Positions 1-9,098 are shown, numbered from the stretch's first letter. The stretch is DNA of 64,000 nt from Simonsiella muelleri ATCC 29453 (GCF_002951835.1 NZ_CP019448.1:1984001-2048000); one strand, 5' to 3'. Notes: a model not told the origin generated them from the sequence alone. Numbers and translations are program-made.

Positions 1-13
1 TCATCATGACAAA

Positions 14-1138
14 TCACAAACCATCCCAACCTTGGAACATCAAACCCATACCAATCCCCGTCTGTTTATGATTGTAATCCAATAAGTTTTCGCCATAACC
101 ATGGAAACCTTGCACAAAACCTTTGAGTTTACCTTTGATGGGGAATGTGTACGCCAATTCAATTGCACCTTTATTGTGGAACGGATTGTAGCGCAATGTA
201 GACGTTAAACTGCGTTTTTCATCAAAATTATACGATGTTCTGATGTCGCCAAAACCATAGTAATCAGTGATATCGGGATTATCATCTTGGCTGTCTTTGG
301 ACGGATCCAATCGCGCCCACAAACGCGGTTGTATAGTCAATTTACCCCATTCCATACCCGCCATCGCGTAAATACGGTTCCATGAACGCGATGCAGGTCG
401 GTTTTGTCCATTGGAATGATGAACAAAACCCGCGCCCAACATTCGCAATTTCCCTCCCCAAGGCAAATCTGCTTTCACAGGCTGCGTCAAGAAAATTTCG
501 GGCTGATAATCATTGTTGCGAAACGGTGCAGAATCACTGCCCCAGTTATACATTTGCCAATTAGATTGTTGCGTGTACCCCATCCACAAATCTGCTTTGG
601 TTTTAAACAAATCTTGCATCACTTTGGTTTTGAAAGAAAATTGAAATTTCCCTTCCAAATGTTTTTGTTTGGACTGAATATCGTTGTCTGTTACCCCACG
701 CGATGGGCTGCTCGGGTATAAATTTGGGCTGGTATTGTACCAAAATGGCATAATATACATTGGGTTATGTTCACGAACCGTTAATAAGCCGCTCTCACTG
801 TTTTCATCCAAATCATACAATTCGCTCAATGGCGTGCGACTGGAAACTGTATTAGGCGCTTCTGCCAACACCACTTGCGCTTCACGTTTTTCAATAGAAT
901 GGTTTAACGTTTTCTCCAAATCCAACACGCTGCGTGTGGTGGCGGTTACTTCAGATGGTGGTTGTAACGCGGTATCGGCGGCGGTCGGTTGATGATGATG
1001 CAAGCGGTCATAACACGCCAAACGCGCCGTAGCGTCCGTCAAATTCAAACACTTCTGCACATTATCCGCCGCCTGAACCCAGGCTGGACTCAATGCCAGT
1101 AATACAGAGAAAGAAAGAGGTAAGTATTTCATAATCAT
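14..1138 (-). CDS. pldA: Outer membrane phospholipase A (OMPLA)
   Basis: Outer membrane phospholipase A1/A2, a 12-strand beta-barrel that hydrolyses phospholipids misplaced in the outer leaflet. The 374-residue product has a signal peptide ending near VQA, a Neisseriaceae-type N-terminal extension with Cys residues (KCLNLTDATARLACYD), and the family core: YTQQSNWQ near residue 190, FRNNDYQPE, and the catalytic FVHHSNGQ...SRSWNR block near residue 240, whose His, Ser and Asn match the OMPLA triad. The start could be the ATG at 1138 or the one at 1132. Neither has a clear ribosome binding site, and the upstream region is a run of A/T. It stands alone, downstream of tgt on the same strand. Confidence 0.93.
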   Translation of the reverse strand: MIMKYLPLSFSVLLALSPAWVQAADNVQKCLNLTDATARLACYDRLHHHQPTAADTALQPPSEVTATTRSVLDLEKTLNHSIEKREAQVVLAEAPNTVSSRTPLSELYDLDENSESGLLTVREHNPMYIMPFWYNTSPNLYPSSPSRGVTDNDIQSKQKHLEGKFQFSFKTKVMQDLFKTKADLWMGYTQQSNWQMYNWGSDSAPFRNNDYQPEIFLTQPVKADLPWGGKLRMLGAGFVHHSNGQNRPASRSWNRIYAMAGMEWGKLTIQPRLWARLDPSKDSQDDNPDITDYYGFGDIRTSYNFDEKRSLTSTLRYNPFHNKGAIELAYTFPIKGKLKGFVQGFHGYGENLLDYNHKQTGIGMGLMFQGWDGL

Positions 1139-1321
1139 TTAAATTAAATAAAAAAATTAAAAAAAATTTTCAAGAGATTTTCCGTCCCCATAGGGCTTCA
1201 GGCTGCCTGAAAAACATACAAGCGTGATTGTAGCTTAACACCATTTTATTTTGTATGATTTTAACATTCAGGCAGCCTGAAAAAATAAATTTTGTTGCTT
1301 TTTTTCAATTAATTCACTGAA
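1139..1321. other. Intergenic region with two facing DUS
   Basis: An AT-rich gap between tgt and pldA. It holds one 15-mer with the T centre at 1197-1211 and one with the A centre at 1267-1281. They are reverse complements of each other, so a 15-bp stem with a loop of about 55 nt is possible. A T-rich stretch on the minus strand precedes pldA. No gene is seen. Confidence 0.7.
1197..1211. repeat. DNA uptake sequence, first of about 50 exact 15-mers
   Basis: TTCAGGCTGCCTGAA is the reverse complement of TTCAGGCAGCCTGAA, so every copy carries AGGCTGCCTGAA on one strand and AGGCAGCCTGAA on the other. Other exact copies start at 1267, 2458, 2525, 3952, 4734, 6025, 6998, 8526 and 8905, near 11640, 12619, 13899, 14390, 14821, 16704, 17308, 19559, 19937, 22341, 22366, 23083, 23937, 24931, 25028, 25379, 26407, 26546, 27849, 30498, 30805, 32807, 34547, 35438, 36139, 36288, 36410, 37019, 38548, 39073, 41697, 42804, 45551, 58408, 59274, 60200, 61666 and 62879, and near 63207. 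In the Neisseriaceae such sequences mark DNA for uptake by natural transformation. Confidence 0.93.
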
Positions 1322-2437
1322 TTAGTCCACACCACGTGCGCGATTCTCATGAAATTGCGCTTGCCAGTCGGCGAATTTACCTTGTTCAATTGCTTCGCGC
1401 ATTTCCGCCATAATCACTTGATAAAAATGCAAATTATGAATCGTGCAAAGTTGCGCCCCTAAAATTTCGCCCACTTTATCCAAATGGTGCAAATAAGCAC
1501 GACTAAAATGCTGACACGCATAGCAAGTACAACTTTCATCTAACGGACGCTTATCAAAACGGTGTTTGGCATTGCGGATTTTCAAATCGCCAAAACGCGT
1601 AAACAACCAACCATTTCGCGCATTACGAGTCGGCATCACGCAGTCAAACATATCCACGCCATGCGCCACACCATACACCAAATCTTCAGGTGTCCCCACT
1701 CCCATCAAATAATGTGGCTTACTTTCAGGCAGCATCGGAGCGATTGCACGCAACATTCGGTACATTTCGGGTTTCGGTTCACCCACAGACAAACCACCAA
1801 TCGCAATCCCTTTAAAACCAATGTCTTCTAATCCGCGTAAACTTTCTTCGCGCAAATCTTCATACATCGCACCTTGAATGATGCCAAACAACGCATTCGG
1901 ATTATTCAAATCTTCAAACGCTTTTTTGCTGCGTTCTGCCCAGCGCAACGACATTTGCAACGATTTTCGTGCTTGTTCGTGCGTGGCTTCACCCGGCGTG
2001 CATTCGTCTAATTGCATCACAATATCAGAATTCAAAACCGTTTGAATTTTCATGGAAATTTCGGGAGACAAGAATAATTTATCACCATTAATCGGGCTTT
2101 TAAAAGTACAACCGTCTTCGGTGAGTTTGCGCATATCCGATAAGGAAAATACCTGAAAACCACCCGAATCGGTCAAAATCGGTTTATTCCAGCCAATAAA
2201 ATCGTGTAAACCACCAAATTGCTCAATCACTTCCAAACCTGGACGCAACCACAGATGATAAGTATTGCCCAAAATAATTTGCGCCTTGATGTCGTGTAGA
2301 TTGTGCGGTGTCATGGCTTTAACCGAACCGTATGTGCCAACGGGCATGAATACGGGGGTTTCTATTTTGCCATGATTGAGCTCTAACGTACCACGGCGTG
2401 CGTAGCCGTCTTTTTGGTGTAAAGTAAAATTCAACAT
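1322..2437 (-). CDS. tgt: tRNA-guanine transglycosylase
   Basis: Exchanges guanine-34 for the preQ1 base in tRNAs with GUN anticodons, the entry step of queuosine into tRNA. The 371-residue length is normal for bacterial Tgt. Visible motifs are the substrate loop DSGGFQVFSL near residue 90, GGLSVGEPKPEM near 215, the nucleophile region VDMFDCVMPTRNARNG near 260-275, and the zinc site CTCYACQ...HH near 305-320. It is followed by pldA after a gap with two DUS, and one further DUS lies just upstream of the start. It is probably its own transcription unit. Confidence 0.97.
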   Translation of the reverse strand: MLNFTLHQKDGYARRGTLELNHGKIETPVFMPVGTYGSVKAMTPHNLHDIKAQIILGNTYHLWLRPGLEVIEQFGGLHDFIGWNKPILTDSGGFQVFSLSDMRKLTEDGCTFKSPINGDKLFLSPEISMKIQTVLNSDIVMQLDECTPGEATHEQARKSLQMSLRWAERSKKAFEDLNNPNALFGIIQGAMYEDLREESLRGLEDIGFKGIAIGGLSVGEPKPEMYRMLRAIAPMLPESKPHYLMGVGTPEDLVYGVAHGVDMFDCVMPTRNARNGWLFTRFGDLKIRNAKHRFDKRPLDESCTCYACQHFSRAYLHHLDKVGEILGAQLCTIHNLHFYQVIMAEMREAIEQGKFADWQAQFHENRARGVD

Positions 2438-2627
2438 ATTTTTCCCTAAATAATATTTTCAGGCAGCCTGAAAGATTTTTTTGCGCGACGAATTATATAG
2501 TGATTTACCGCTAAGCGCATGATTTTCAGGCTGCCTGAAAGTTTTGCCCACAATAAAATCATCATGAATGATTCTGTTATTGCGGTATTTAATTTATACT
2601 TCGCTTTTTTGATACGGCAGAACCCAT
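2438..2627. other. Divergent intergenic region tgt/mltG
   Basis: About 190 bp between divergent genes, with DUS at 2458-2472 and 2525-2539. Both promoters should lie here, but no convincing -35/-10 pair could be picked out. Confidence 0.5.
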
Positions 2628-3632
2628 ATGATAAAAAAATTCTTGAAAATTTTGCTTGGTTTTATCATTCCATTTATTTTATTTGGTGGTGTCTTTGCGT
2701 CTTTATTATTGATACAAAAAGATATTCCACAAAATTACCGTTTACGCATTGAAAAAGGACAAGGTTTAGCGAGCGTATCGCAACAACTTGCCAATGATAA
2801 TGTAGTTTATAGCAAATTAGCAGTCAGATTATCAGGTAAAATCAACGGATTAGATAACAATATTAGACCAGGAAGCTACAAAATCCCGAGCAAAGCATCA
2901 ACTTGGGAAATCGTGCAATATTTGAAAAATAAACGCCCAGATGCCACCACCGTTCGCATTATAGAAGGTCTGCGATTCAAAGATATGCGAAAAATCATCA
3001 ATGAAAATCCAGACTTACGACACGATACGCGCGATTGGTCCGATGAACAATTATTAGTCGAAATTGACCCAAATGCACCATCGACTCATCCCGAAGGTTT
3101 GTTCTTCCCCGAAAGCTACGAAACCGACCAAGGCAACAGCGATTTACAAATTTATCGCGCCGCCTACAAAATGATGCAAACCTACTTAAATGAAGCTTGG
3201 GACGGACGCGATAAAGATTTACCCTATAAAAATCCCTATGAATTGCTAATCATGGCAAGCATCGTAGAAAAAGAATCCGCCCACGAAGGCGACCGCAAAG
3301 ACATAGCCGCCGTATTCCGTAACCGTTTGGAAAAAGGAATGCGCTTACAGACCGACCCCACTGTTATCTATGGTATGGGCGATGCGTACCAAGGCAATAT
3401 CCGCCGCAAAGATTTGGAAACCGATACACCATACAATACCTACACTCGCGCAGGTTTAACGCCCACACCCATCGCCCTACCCAGCAAAGCAGCATTAGAA
3501 GCCGCCGCCCACCCCAACCAAAACGACTATTTGTATTTTGTCGCCAAAATGGACGGCACCAACCGCAGCCATTTCAGCAAAACATTAGACGAACACAATG
3601 ATGCGGTTCGCCAATATATTTTGAAAAAATAA
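2628..3632 (+). CDS. mltG: Endolytic murein transglycosylase MltG (YceG family)
   Basis: Inner-membrane lytic transglycosylase that cleaves nascent peptidoglycan strands and so limits glycan length. The product has 334 residues. An N-terminal membrane anchor at about residues 5-27 is followed by a LysM-like region (GQGLASVSQQLA) and the YceG catalytic domain. IMASIVEKES near residue 210 contains the expected catalytic Glu, followed by VFRNRLEKGMRLQTDPTV and YNTYTRAGLTPTPI. In many Neisseria and enterobacterial genomes tmk follows mltG. Here a BolA-family gene follows instead. Confidence 0.95.
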   Translation: MIKKFLKILLGFIIPFILFGGVFASLLLIQKDIPQNYRLRIEKGQGLASVSQQLANDNVVYSKLAVRLSGKINGLDNNIRPGSYKIPSKASTWEIVQYLKNKRPDATTVRIIEGLRFKDMRKIINENPDLRHDTRDWSDEQLLVEIDPNAPSTHPEGLFFPESYETDQGNSDLQIYRAAYKMMQTYLNEAWDGRDKDLPYKNPYELLIMASIVEKESAHEGDRKDIAAVFRNRLEKGMRLQTDPTVIYGMGDAYQGNIRRKDLETDTPYNTYTRAGLTPTPIALPSKAALEAAAHPNQNDYLYFVAKMDGTNRSHFSKTLDEHNDAVRQYILKK

Positions 3633-3697
3633 ATAATGAGCATGATAATGTTCAACTGACCTATTTTTTTGTCAATTTTTAAATAGAAGGAACAACC

Positions 3698-3949
3698 ATG
3701 TTACACCCAGAACAAGTTAAATCATTAATTGAAAATGTGATTCCATGCGAATTTGTTGCAGTGGAGGGCGATGGGCACCACTTTTTCGCGCAAATCGTCT
3801 CCGCCGAATTTGAAGGCAAGAATCGCTTAACACGCCACCGCTTAATCAAAGATGGTTTGGCAGCACAACTGGTCAGCAACGAATTACACGCCTTATCCAT
3901 CAGCGTGGCGGCGACACCTGCCGAATGGGCAGCAAAACAATCCGCTTAA
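3698..3949 (+). CDS. BolA/IbaG-family protein
   Basis: Small 83-residue protein of the BolA family, which works with monothiol glutaredoxins in iron-sulfur cluster handling. EGDGHHFFAQIVSAEF, then KNRLTRHRLIKDGL, matches the conserved BolA core, including the HxFxxxIVSxxF-type strand and the RHR turn. An AGAAGGAACA ribosome binding site lies just upstream of the ATG. The family assignment is clear; which paralogue it is (BolA or IbaG type) is not settled. Confidence 0.88.
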   Translation: MLHPEQVKSLIENVIPCEFVAVEGDGHHFFAQIVSAEFEGKNRLTRHRLIKDGLAAQLVSNELHALSISVAATPAEWAAKQSA

Positions 3950-3970
3950 CGTTCAGGCAGCCTGAAAAAT

Positions 3971-4672
3971 ATGCGTAAAATCAATTTACATTTAGATAAA
4001 TGGCGCGATGCGCTGTTAATCGTGGCAACTGGTTTAATGTCGCTGGTGTGTATGTATTTTTTGGCGGCATTGCTGTTTGGCGTGATGGAAATTCACGCCG
4101 ACCGTGATGACACCATACCTGGCAACATTCCGATTTACTTGATGAGCAACGGCATTCACACCGATATCGTCATGCCCATGCGTAATCAAATTTATGATTG
4201 GAATCAGATTGTTAATCCATTAGATACACGTTCAGGGCAGCCTGCACAATATGTGGGCATCGGCTGGGGTGATAAAGGTTTTTACTTAGAAAGCCCGACT
4301 TGGGAAAATTTACGCGCAAGTACCGCATTCAAAGCAATAAGCGGAATAGGAGATTCTGCGTTGCACGTTACCTTTTTTGCGCGTCCGCCGATGGAACACA
4401 CCGACAGCATTAAAGTTCTATTGACACCAGCCGAATACGAACGCTTAGTAGCAAGTATTTTGCCAAGTTTTCGCGTGGACGCACAATCACACGCCATGTT
4501 GATTCCAAACGCGCACTATCATGATAGTGATGCGTTTTATGAAGCACGGGGAACATACCATTTGTTTAATACTTGCAATACTTGGGCAAATAAACGCTTG
4601 AAAATGAGTGGACTCAAAGCGGTGGTGTGGACACCGTTTTCAGGCAGCTTAATGAATGCGTATCGTCATTGA
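3971..4672 (+). CDS. DUF2459 / TIGR02117 family membrane-anchored protein
   Basis: A 233-residue protein with one hydrophobic segment at about residues 12-38 and a large domain probably outside the cytoplasm. Family-type motifs are YLMSNGIHTDIVMP near residue 58, YVGIGWGDKGFYLESPTW near 98, and FNTCNTWANKRLK near 200. The function of the family is unknown. It has been noted near polyhydroxyalkanoate or envelope genes in other bacteria, but nothing here points to such a role. It begins 21 bp after the BolA-like gene, with a DUS between them, and is probably cotranscribed with it. Confidence 0.82.
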   Translation: MRKINLHLDKWRDALLIVATGLMSLVCMYFLAALLFGVMEIHADRDDTIPGNIPIYLMSNGIHTDIVMPMRNQIYDWNQIVNPLDTRSGQPAQYVGIGWGDKGFYLESPTWENLRASTAFKAISGIGDSALHVTFFARPPMEHTDSIKVLLTPAEYERLVASILPSFRVDAQSHAMLIPNAHYHDSDAFYEARGTYHLFNTCNTWANKRLKMSGLKAVVWTPFSGSLMNAYRH

Positions 4673-4761
4673 ATTAGCCTAAAAAACAACTTTTGGGTTT
4701 TACAAAACTTTCAGGCTGCCTAAACGTGTATTGTTCAGGCAGCCTGAAAGTTTTGGTATGC

Positions 4762-5991
4762 TTACGACCAACGCTTAAAAATCAAAGAGGTATTCACACC
4801 ACCAAAAGCAAAATTGTTGTTCATCACAAATTCTGTCTCAATCACGCGTCCATTTTCGCGAATAAAATCCACATCACCACACCGCTCATCAATATTGTCC
4901 AAATTCACAGTTGGCGCAAACCAATTTGACCGCATCATCTCAATACTGAACCAACTCTCCAGCGCACCACACGCACCCAGTGTATGGCCCAAATAGCTTT
5001 TTTGTGAACTCATGGGAATATATCCCAATAAAGCGGCAGTAGCTTGGGTTTCGGCGATATCGCCTTGTTCGGTGGCTGTACCGTGTCCGCTCACATAACC
5101 AATTGCACTGGCTGATAAATTGGCATCTGCCAACGCCAATTCCATGCAACGTTTCATGGTGGTTTGTTCGGGACGCGTGATGTGGCTACCGTCTGAATTT
5201 GCGCCGTAACCCACAATTTCTGCGATGATGTTCGCGCCACGTGCTTGGGCGTGTGTTAATTCTTCCAGCACCATCATGCACGCGCCTTCGCCAATAACCA
5301 AACCATCTCGGTCGCGGTCATAAGGTCGTGGGGTACTTTCAGGCTGCGCGTTACGGCGACTGGCTGCATATAAACTATCAAATACAATCACTTGTGATGC
5401 ACTCAATTCTTCCGCTCCCCCTGCCAGCATCATGGGAATTTTGCCATATTTGATGGCTTCATACGCATAACCAATCCCTTGACTGCCCGATGTACACGCA
5501 CTGGAAGTCGGTATCACACGCCCCGTTAAGCCGAAAAAAATCCCCACATTGGCGGCTGTGGTATGTGGCATCATGCGAACATAAGTATTGGCATTAAAAT
5601 GGTTGGGCAATTTGGAGAGCAGCAAACCCACGTCCAAAATATCCGCTGGACTACCCGATGACGAACCCGCTGAAACACCCATATTTCCATTTAGAATTAA
5701 TGAACTACCTAACAACCCAGCTTGCAACAAGGCTTGTTCTGCCGCATCAACCGTGTATTGCGCCACCAAACCCATGCTGCGCAATTGCTTGCGCATCCAA
5801 TGTTTTGGGGCAGCGTAGGGTTCAGCAAGCGGTGCGGCGAGTCGTGCTTCTAATTCCGAAAATTCAGCATAATCAGGCATATAACGTACCGCATTTTGTC
5901 TGGCTTGAAAGGCAGCCTGAACGCACTGCCAATCACGCCCAAACGCAGAAATCGCGCCAATTCCTGTAATAACCACACGTTTTGGAGTCAT
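4762..5991 (-). CDS. apeR: APE ketosynthase, FabF-like (ApeR type)
   Basis: Beta-ketoacyl-ACP synthase, 409 residues, last gene of the aryl polyene operon. All three catalytic elements are present: SSACTSGSQG near residue 168 (Cys), SGHGTATEQGD near 305 and LGHTLGACGALES near 340 (His residues). In characterised APE systems the ApeR-type enzyme is a homodimeric ketosynthase that supports early condensation steps. Assignment to ApeR rests on its position at the cluster end beside the ketoreductase and on its full active site. A 93-bp gap with a DUS separates it from the upstream ketoreductase gene. Confidence 0.9.
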   Translation of the reverse strand: MTPKRVVITGIGAISAFGRDWQCVQAAFQARQNAVRYMPDYAEFSELEARLAAPLAEPYAAPKHWMRKQLRSMGLVAQYTVDAAEQALLQAGLLGSSLILNGNMGVSAGSSSGSPADILDVGLLLSKLPNHFNANTYVRMMPHTTAANVGIFFGLTGRVIPTSSACTSGSQGIGYAYEAIKYGKIPMMLAGGAEELSASQVIVFDSLYAASRRNAQPESTPRPYDRDRDGLVIGEGACMMVLEELTHAQARGANIIAEIVGYGANSDGSHITRPEQTTMKRCMELALADANLSASAIGYVSGHGTATEQGDIAETQATAALLGYIPMSSQKSYLGHTLGACGALESWFSIEMMRSNWFAPTVNLDNIDERCGDVDFIRENGRVIETEFVMNNNFAFGGVNTSLIFKRWS

Positions 5992-6084
5992 TGTATTTTT
6001 CCTTTAATTTTGTGTTATTTGATTTTCAGGCAGCCTGAATAATATAACCATCTGATTATTTATTTTTTAAACAATACACACCCA

Positions 6085-6816
6085 TCAACATAATCCACCG
6101 TTTACTGCCAAAACTTGTCTCGTAATGTAACTGGCATTTTCGCTCATCAAAAACGCGATGGCGTGGGCAACTTCTTCAGGCAAACCCATACGCGCTGCTG
6201 GAATGGCTTTCATGATTTCGTCAATGGGTAAATTTTCGTCCAACATTTCGGTTTCAATCAAACCGGGAGCAACACAATTCACGGTGATTTTGCGCTTTGC
6301 CAATTCCACTGCCAACGCTTTAGCTGCACCAATCAGCCCTGCTTTGGACGCGCTGTAATTGGTTTGTCCGCGATTGCCAACCATCCCCGACACACTCGCC
6401 ACACATACAATCCGTCCAGCAGCACGGCGGCGAATCATCGGCATAATAATAGGATGTAACACATTGAAAAATCCGTCTAAATTGGTTCTCAATACACTGT
6501 CCCAATCGTCATCTTCCAAAGCTGGAAAAGCATTGTCGCGTGTCAAACCTGCGTTCAACACCACACCATAATACGCACCATGTTTGTCCACATCTTCGGT
6601 TAATATTTCACGACAAACGGCACGTTGCGCCACATCAAATTGCAAAACACGGCTATTTCGTCCCAATGCTTTGATTTGTTGGCAAACTTGTTCGGCTTCT
6701 TCACGGCGACTGCGACAATGCACCACCACATCAAATCCATCTTTTGCCAATTTTAATGCGGTGGCTTTACCGATACCACGATTAGAACCTGTAACCAAAA
6801 CTGATTGATTATTCAT
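6085..6816 (-). CDS. apeQ: 3-oxoacyl-ACP reductase, FabG-like (ApeQ type)
   Basis: NADPH-dependent short-chain dehydrogenase of 243 residues that reduces the beta-keto group in each polyene extension cycle. It shows the nucleotide motif TGSNRGIGKA near residue 9, NAGLTRDN near 88, the catalytic Ser (VASVSGMVG near 140) and YSASK near 154, and the C-terminal FLMSENASYITRQVLAVNGG. Its start overlaps the stop of the preceding dehydratase gene by 8 bp, indicating translational coupling in the operon. Confidence 0.92.
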   Translation of the reverse strand: MNNQSVLVTGSNRGIGKATALKLAKDGFDVVVHCRSRREEAEQVCQQIKALGRNSRVLQFDVAQRAVCREILTEDVDKHGAYYGVVLNAGLTRDNAFPALEDDDWDSVLRTNLDGFFNVLHPIIMPMIRRRAAGRIVCVASVSGMVGNRGQTNYSASKAGLIGAAKALAVELAKRKITVNCVAPGLIETEMLDENLPIDEIMKAIPAARMGLPEEVAHAIAFLMSENASYITRQVLAVNGGLC

Positions 6817-7291
6817 TATTTTTTCCTAAAATACGAGCTAAATCGGACAAATTAGTTGGGCTGTAAACATTCATTGCGCCACTCACTAAAATTTCATCGG
6901 TTTCACGGCAACGCAATTCACAATCAAACACGCCCATACCCGAATCATCTTGCCAAGATTGTTTAATCAGAACAAGTAATTGCGTACCAATTTTAATTTC
7001 AGGCTGCCTGAAAACCAATTTACGCGTCCCCAACAAAAAGCCCAAACGAATAGGTTCACCATACACCAACCAATGCGCTCCAGCCCAAGCCGCCACACCT
7101 TGCGCCATAATTTCCGCCCCCAAATAACTGGGTAAACCAGCCGCATTTTCAGGTAGCAAAAAATGTTGTTCGTCAATGTGGGCGTAGGCTTGCAATTGCA
7201 TTTCGTCACAAAAAATAATCTTATCCAACAAAACCATATGACCAGAATGTGGCATGATTTGTGCAGGCGTAACCTTATCCCAATCCAGCAT
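6809..7291 (-). CDS. apeP: APE hotdog dehydratase (ApeP type)
   Basis: A 160-residue hotdog-fold protein related to FabA/FabZ, expected to dehydrate the beta-hydroxyacyl-ACP intermediate. PHSGHMVLLDKI near residue 15 and LPSYLGAEIMAQGVAAWAG near 50 fit the family; the His and the Glu/Gln of these two segments are candidate active-site residues. The ATG at 7291 was chosen because GGAG lies about 6 bases upstream; a TTG at 7303 is the alternative. It overlaps the end of the upstream ketosynthase gene by 17 bp and the next reductase gene by 8 bp. Confidence 0.86.
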   Translation of the reverse strand: MLDWDKVTPAQIMPHSGHMVLLDKIIFCDEMQLQAYAHIDEQHFLLPENAAGLPSYLGAEIMAQGVAAWAGAHWLVYGEPIRLGFLLGTRKLVFRQPEIKIGTQLLVLIKQSWQDDSGMGVFDCELRCRETDEILVSGAMNVYSPTNLSDLARILGKNNE

Positions 7292-8483
7292 CACTTTCTC
7301 CAATAATCAACACCGCATTATTGCCACCAAATGCAAACGATGCACTTGCACCGATACGCTGATTTTGCCAATAACTATTTGTATCAGTTAAATAAATTTC
7401 AGATAATTGCTCATCACGTTCGCCGTCCCACACTTGTGGAGGTAATTTGCCACTGAGGTTGCATTCACGCGAAACCACACCCCACAACAATGCCGCTTCC
7501 AATGCACCAGCTGCACCTAATGTGTGTCCTGTCAAGGGTTTAGTGGAGGTGCTAGGCGTTTGACTACCGAAAATTTGCGCGACTGCACGGCTTTCCATGC
7601 GGTCATTATGAACTGTGCCTGTGCCGTGCAAATTTATCCAACCAATTGATTCATATGATAATTTAGCAAAATTTAAGGCAGCCTGAAAAGCCGCTGCCGC
7701 CCCCACTCCATCAGGATGTGGCGATGACATATGATACGCATCACTACTCGCACCATAACCCAATAAAGGCAAACTTTCACCCTCCAACGGTTCGCGTGTA
7801 GCGATGAATGCGGCGGCGGCTTCACCAATGTTGATGCCATCTCGGTGGCGTGAAAATGGATTCGCATGGCTGCCTGAAAGTACTTCCAGCGCATAAAACC
7901 CATTGATTGTTAAAGGAGAAAGCGTGTCTACGCCACCACAAATTACCGCATCACACAAACCCAAACGCAACAACCGCGCCGCAGACATCAACGCACGCGC
8001 CCCCGAAGTACAAGCCGTAGAAACACCATATGCCACGCCTTGCAAATCATATGCCTGCTTGACGAAATCAGCAGGGTCGGAATGCAATTGCGTTTGTTGT
8101 AAAAATTTTGTATTTTCAATACATTGATGATTTGCTAACTGCTGAAATAAAGGTAAATTTTCATCTGCGCCACTCACCGAAGTCCCCATAATGACTGCAA
8201 TTCTGTCCGCGCTAAACTTTTGTTTTAGCAATTCAATTTGTGGCTCAATTTGTGCCAGCGCGTCCCATAATAATTGATTATTACGGCTGCGATGTTGAGA
8301 TGAAATATGTTCGGCAAATTCACGCAAACTTCCACAAACTTCACCAAAAAACAATGTGTTACCATGAACCAAATCACTTCGTGGTGTGAGTGTCGGTTCT
8401 GGCGACAAAATGCCCTCAATGTGCGCCATCAATCCACGCCCTAACGCAGAAATAACAGCTGGTTTATTCAAATAAACAGTCAT
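7275..8483 (-). CDS. apeO: APE ketosynthase (ApeO type)
   Basis: Beta-ketoacyl-ACP synthase of 402 residues. STACTSGARALMSA near residue 165 carries the catalytic Cys; NLHGTGTVHND near 300 and LTGHTLGAAGALEA near 335 carry the His pair. In studied APE systems the ApeO ketosynthase pairs with ApeC, a Cys-less chain-length-factor-like partner. A candidate ApeC is encoded at 18769-19476. The gene directly follows the small lipoprotein gene with no gap and overlaps the dehydratase gene. Confidence 0.9.
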   Translation of the reverse strand: MTVYLNKPAVISALGRGLMAHIEGILSPEPTLTPRSDLVHGNTLFFGEVCGSLREFAEHISSQHRSRNNQLLWDALAQIEPQIELLKQKFSADRIAVIMGTSVSGADENLPLFQQLANHQCIENTKFLQQTQLHSDPADFVKQAYDLQGVAYGVSTACTSGARALMSAARLLRLGLCDAVICGGVDTLSPLTINGFYALEVLSGSHANPFSRHRDGINIGEAAAAFIATREPLEGESLPLLGYGASSDAYHMSSPHPDGVGAAAAFQAALNFAKLSYESIGWINLHGTGTVHNDRMESRAVAQIFGSQTPSTSTKPLTGHTLGAAGALEAALLWGVVSRECNLSGKLPPQVWDGERDEQLSEIYLTDTNSYWQNQRIGASASFAFGGNNAVLIIGESDAGLG

Positions 8484-8873
8484 TTACTCATTTTCCAAAG
8501 GCGTAATTAACACGTTGCGAATTTTTTCAGGCTGCCTGAAACCACGTTTCACATAGGGTAACATTTCCGTGAACAAGCGTTTCGCTTCGGCATTGGGCAT
8601 CACAAAACCATCTCGTTGCCAACCATTTGATTTAGCGACAAAACGTGCTTGTGGTGCGCCAAACGCATCGGTTTGTGTCCAACGTGTTGCACCATCCGCT
8701 TCCCCTTGTATGCTCAACAAACTGGTTTGCAACACATTGCCTTGCTCATCTAATTTATCCAATTGAAACAACAAGATTTGTTCACTAGATAGCATCGGTA
8801 AATCTTGTGGCGAATAAGCAGACACACACGCATTCAAACATAAAATAAAAGGTAATAATTTGATTTTTTTCAT
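8484..8873 (-). CDS. Small APE-cluster lipoprotein
   Basis: A 129-residue lipoprotein. Signal peptide with lipobox LNAC, Cys at residue 16, then a soluble domain. Its place beside the ApeO-type gene matches the DUF3261-type lipoprotein of other APE clusters, which is thought to help place the APE lipid at the outer membrane. The product looks shorter than usual for that family. A DUS lies in frame near the C-terminus and encodes FRQPE. The family assignment is inferred mainly from context. Confidence 0.7.
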   Translation of the reverse strand: MKKIKLLPFILCLNACVSAYSPQDLPMLSSEQILLFQLDKLDEQGNVLQTSLLSIQGEADGATRWTQTDAFGAPQARFVAKSNGWQRDGFVMPNAEAKRLFTEMLPYVKRGFRQPEKIRNVLITPLENE

Positions 8874-9098
8874 ATTTAAAATTCATTTTCAAGCCACCTT
8901 CAGTTTCAGGCAGCCTGAAAAATTCAGAACCTGTATTCATAGTCAACGTGAAATGGATTTTTGTCCCAGTTAGTGAGAATGTAAGGCGAATTTTATGCCA
9001 ATAGCATTCCTATTGGCGTGAAATTCAACGCAACAGGCACGCCAAGTGGGGCAAAAAGACATCGCGCTTGGCTGTGAATATGGGTTCTCAATTCAACA
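8874..9098. other. Gap inside the APE cluster holding a palindromic element
   Basis: This is the largest gap in the cluster. It contains a DUS at 8905-8919 and the 161-bp inverted-repeat element described separately at 8927-9087. No coding potential is seen. Confidence 0.75.
8927..9087. mobile_element. MITE-like palindromic element, copy 1
   Basis: A non-coding 161-bp unit whose ends read GAACCTGTATTCATAG and CTGTGAATATGGGTTC, imperfect inverted repeats. The inversion continues inward: TTTTTGTCCCAGTT pairs with the complement of AAGTGGGGCAAAAAG, and the centre reads CCAATAG, CATTC, CTATTGG. The entire element can therefore fold into one long hairpin. A second copy of the same length and layout lies at 57033-57192. 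No target-site duplication is evident. Confidence 0.75.

Noticed and set aside
1139..1175. A and T runs upstream of pldA as a phase-variation tract
   Set aside because: The runs are short (up to 8) and interrupted; no sign of a promoter spacer at that point.
2519..2752. A 77-codon plus-strand ORF overlapping mltG start
   Set aside because: It runs through a DUS and the mltG leader and overlaps the confident mltG N-terminus in another frame.
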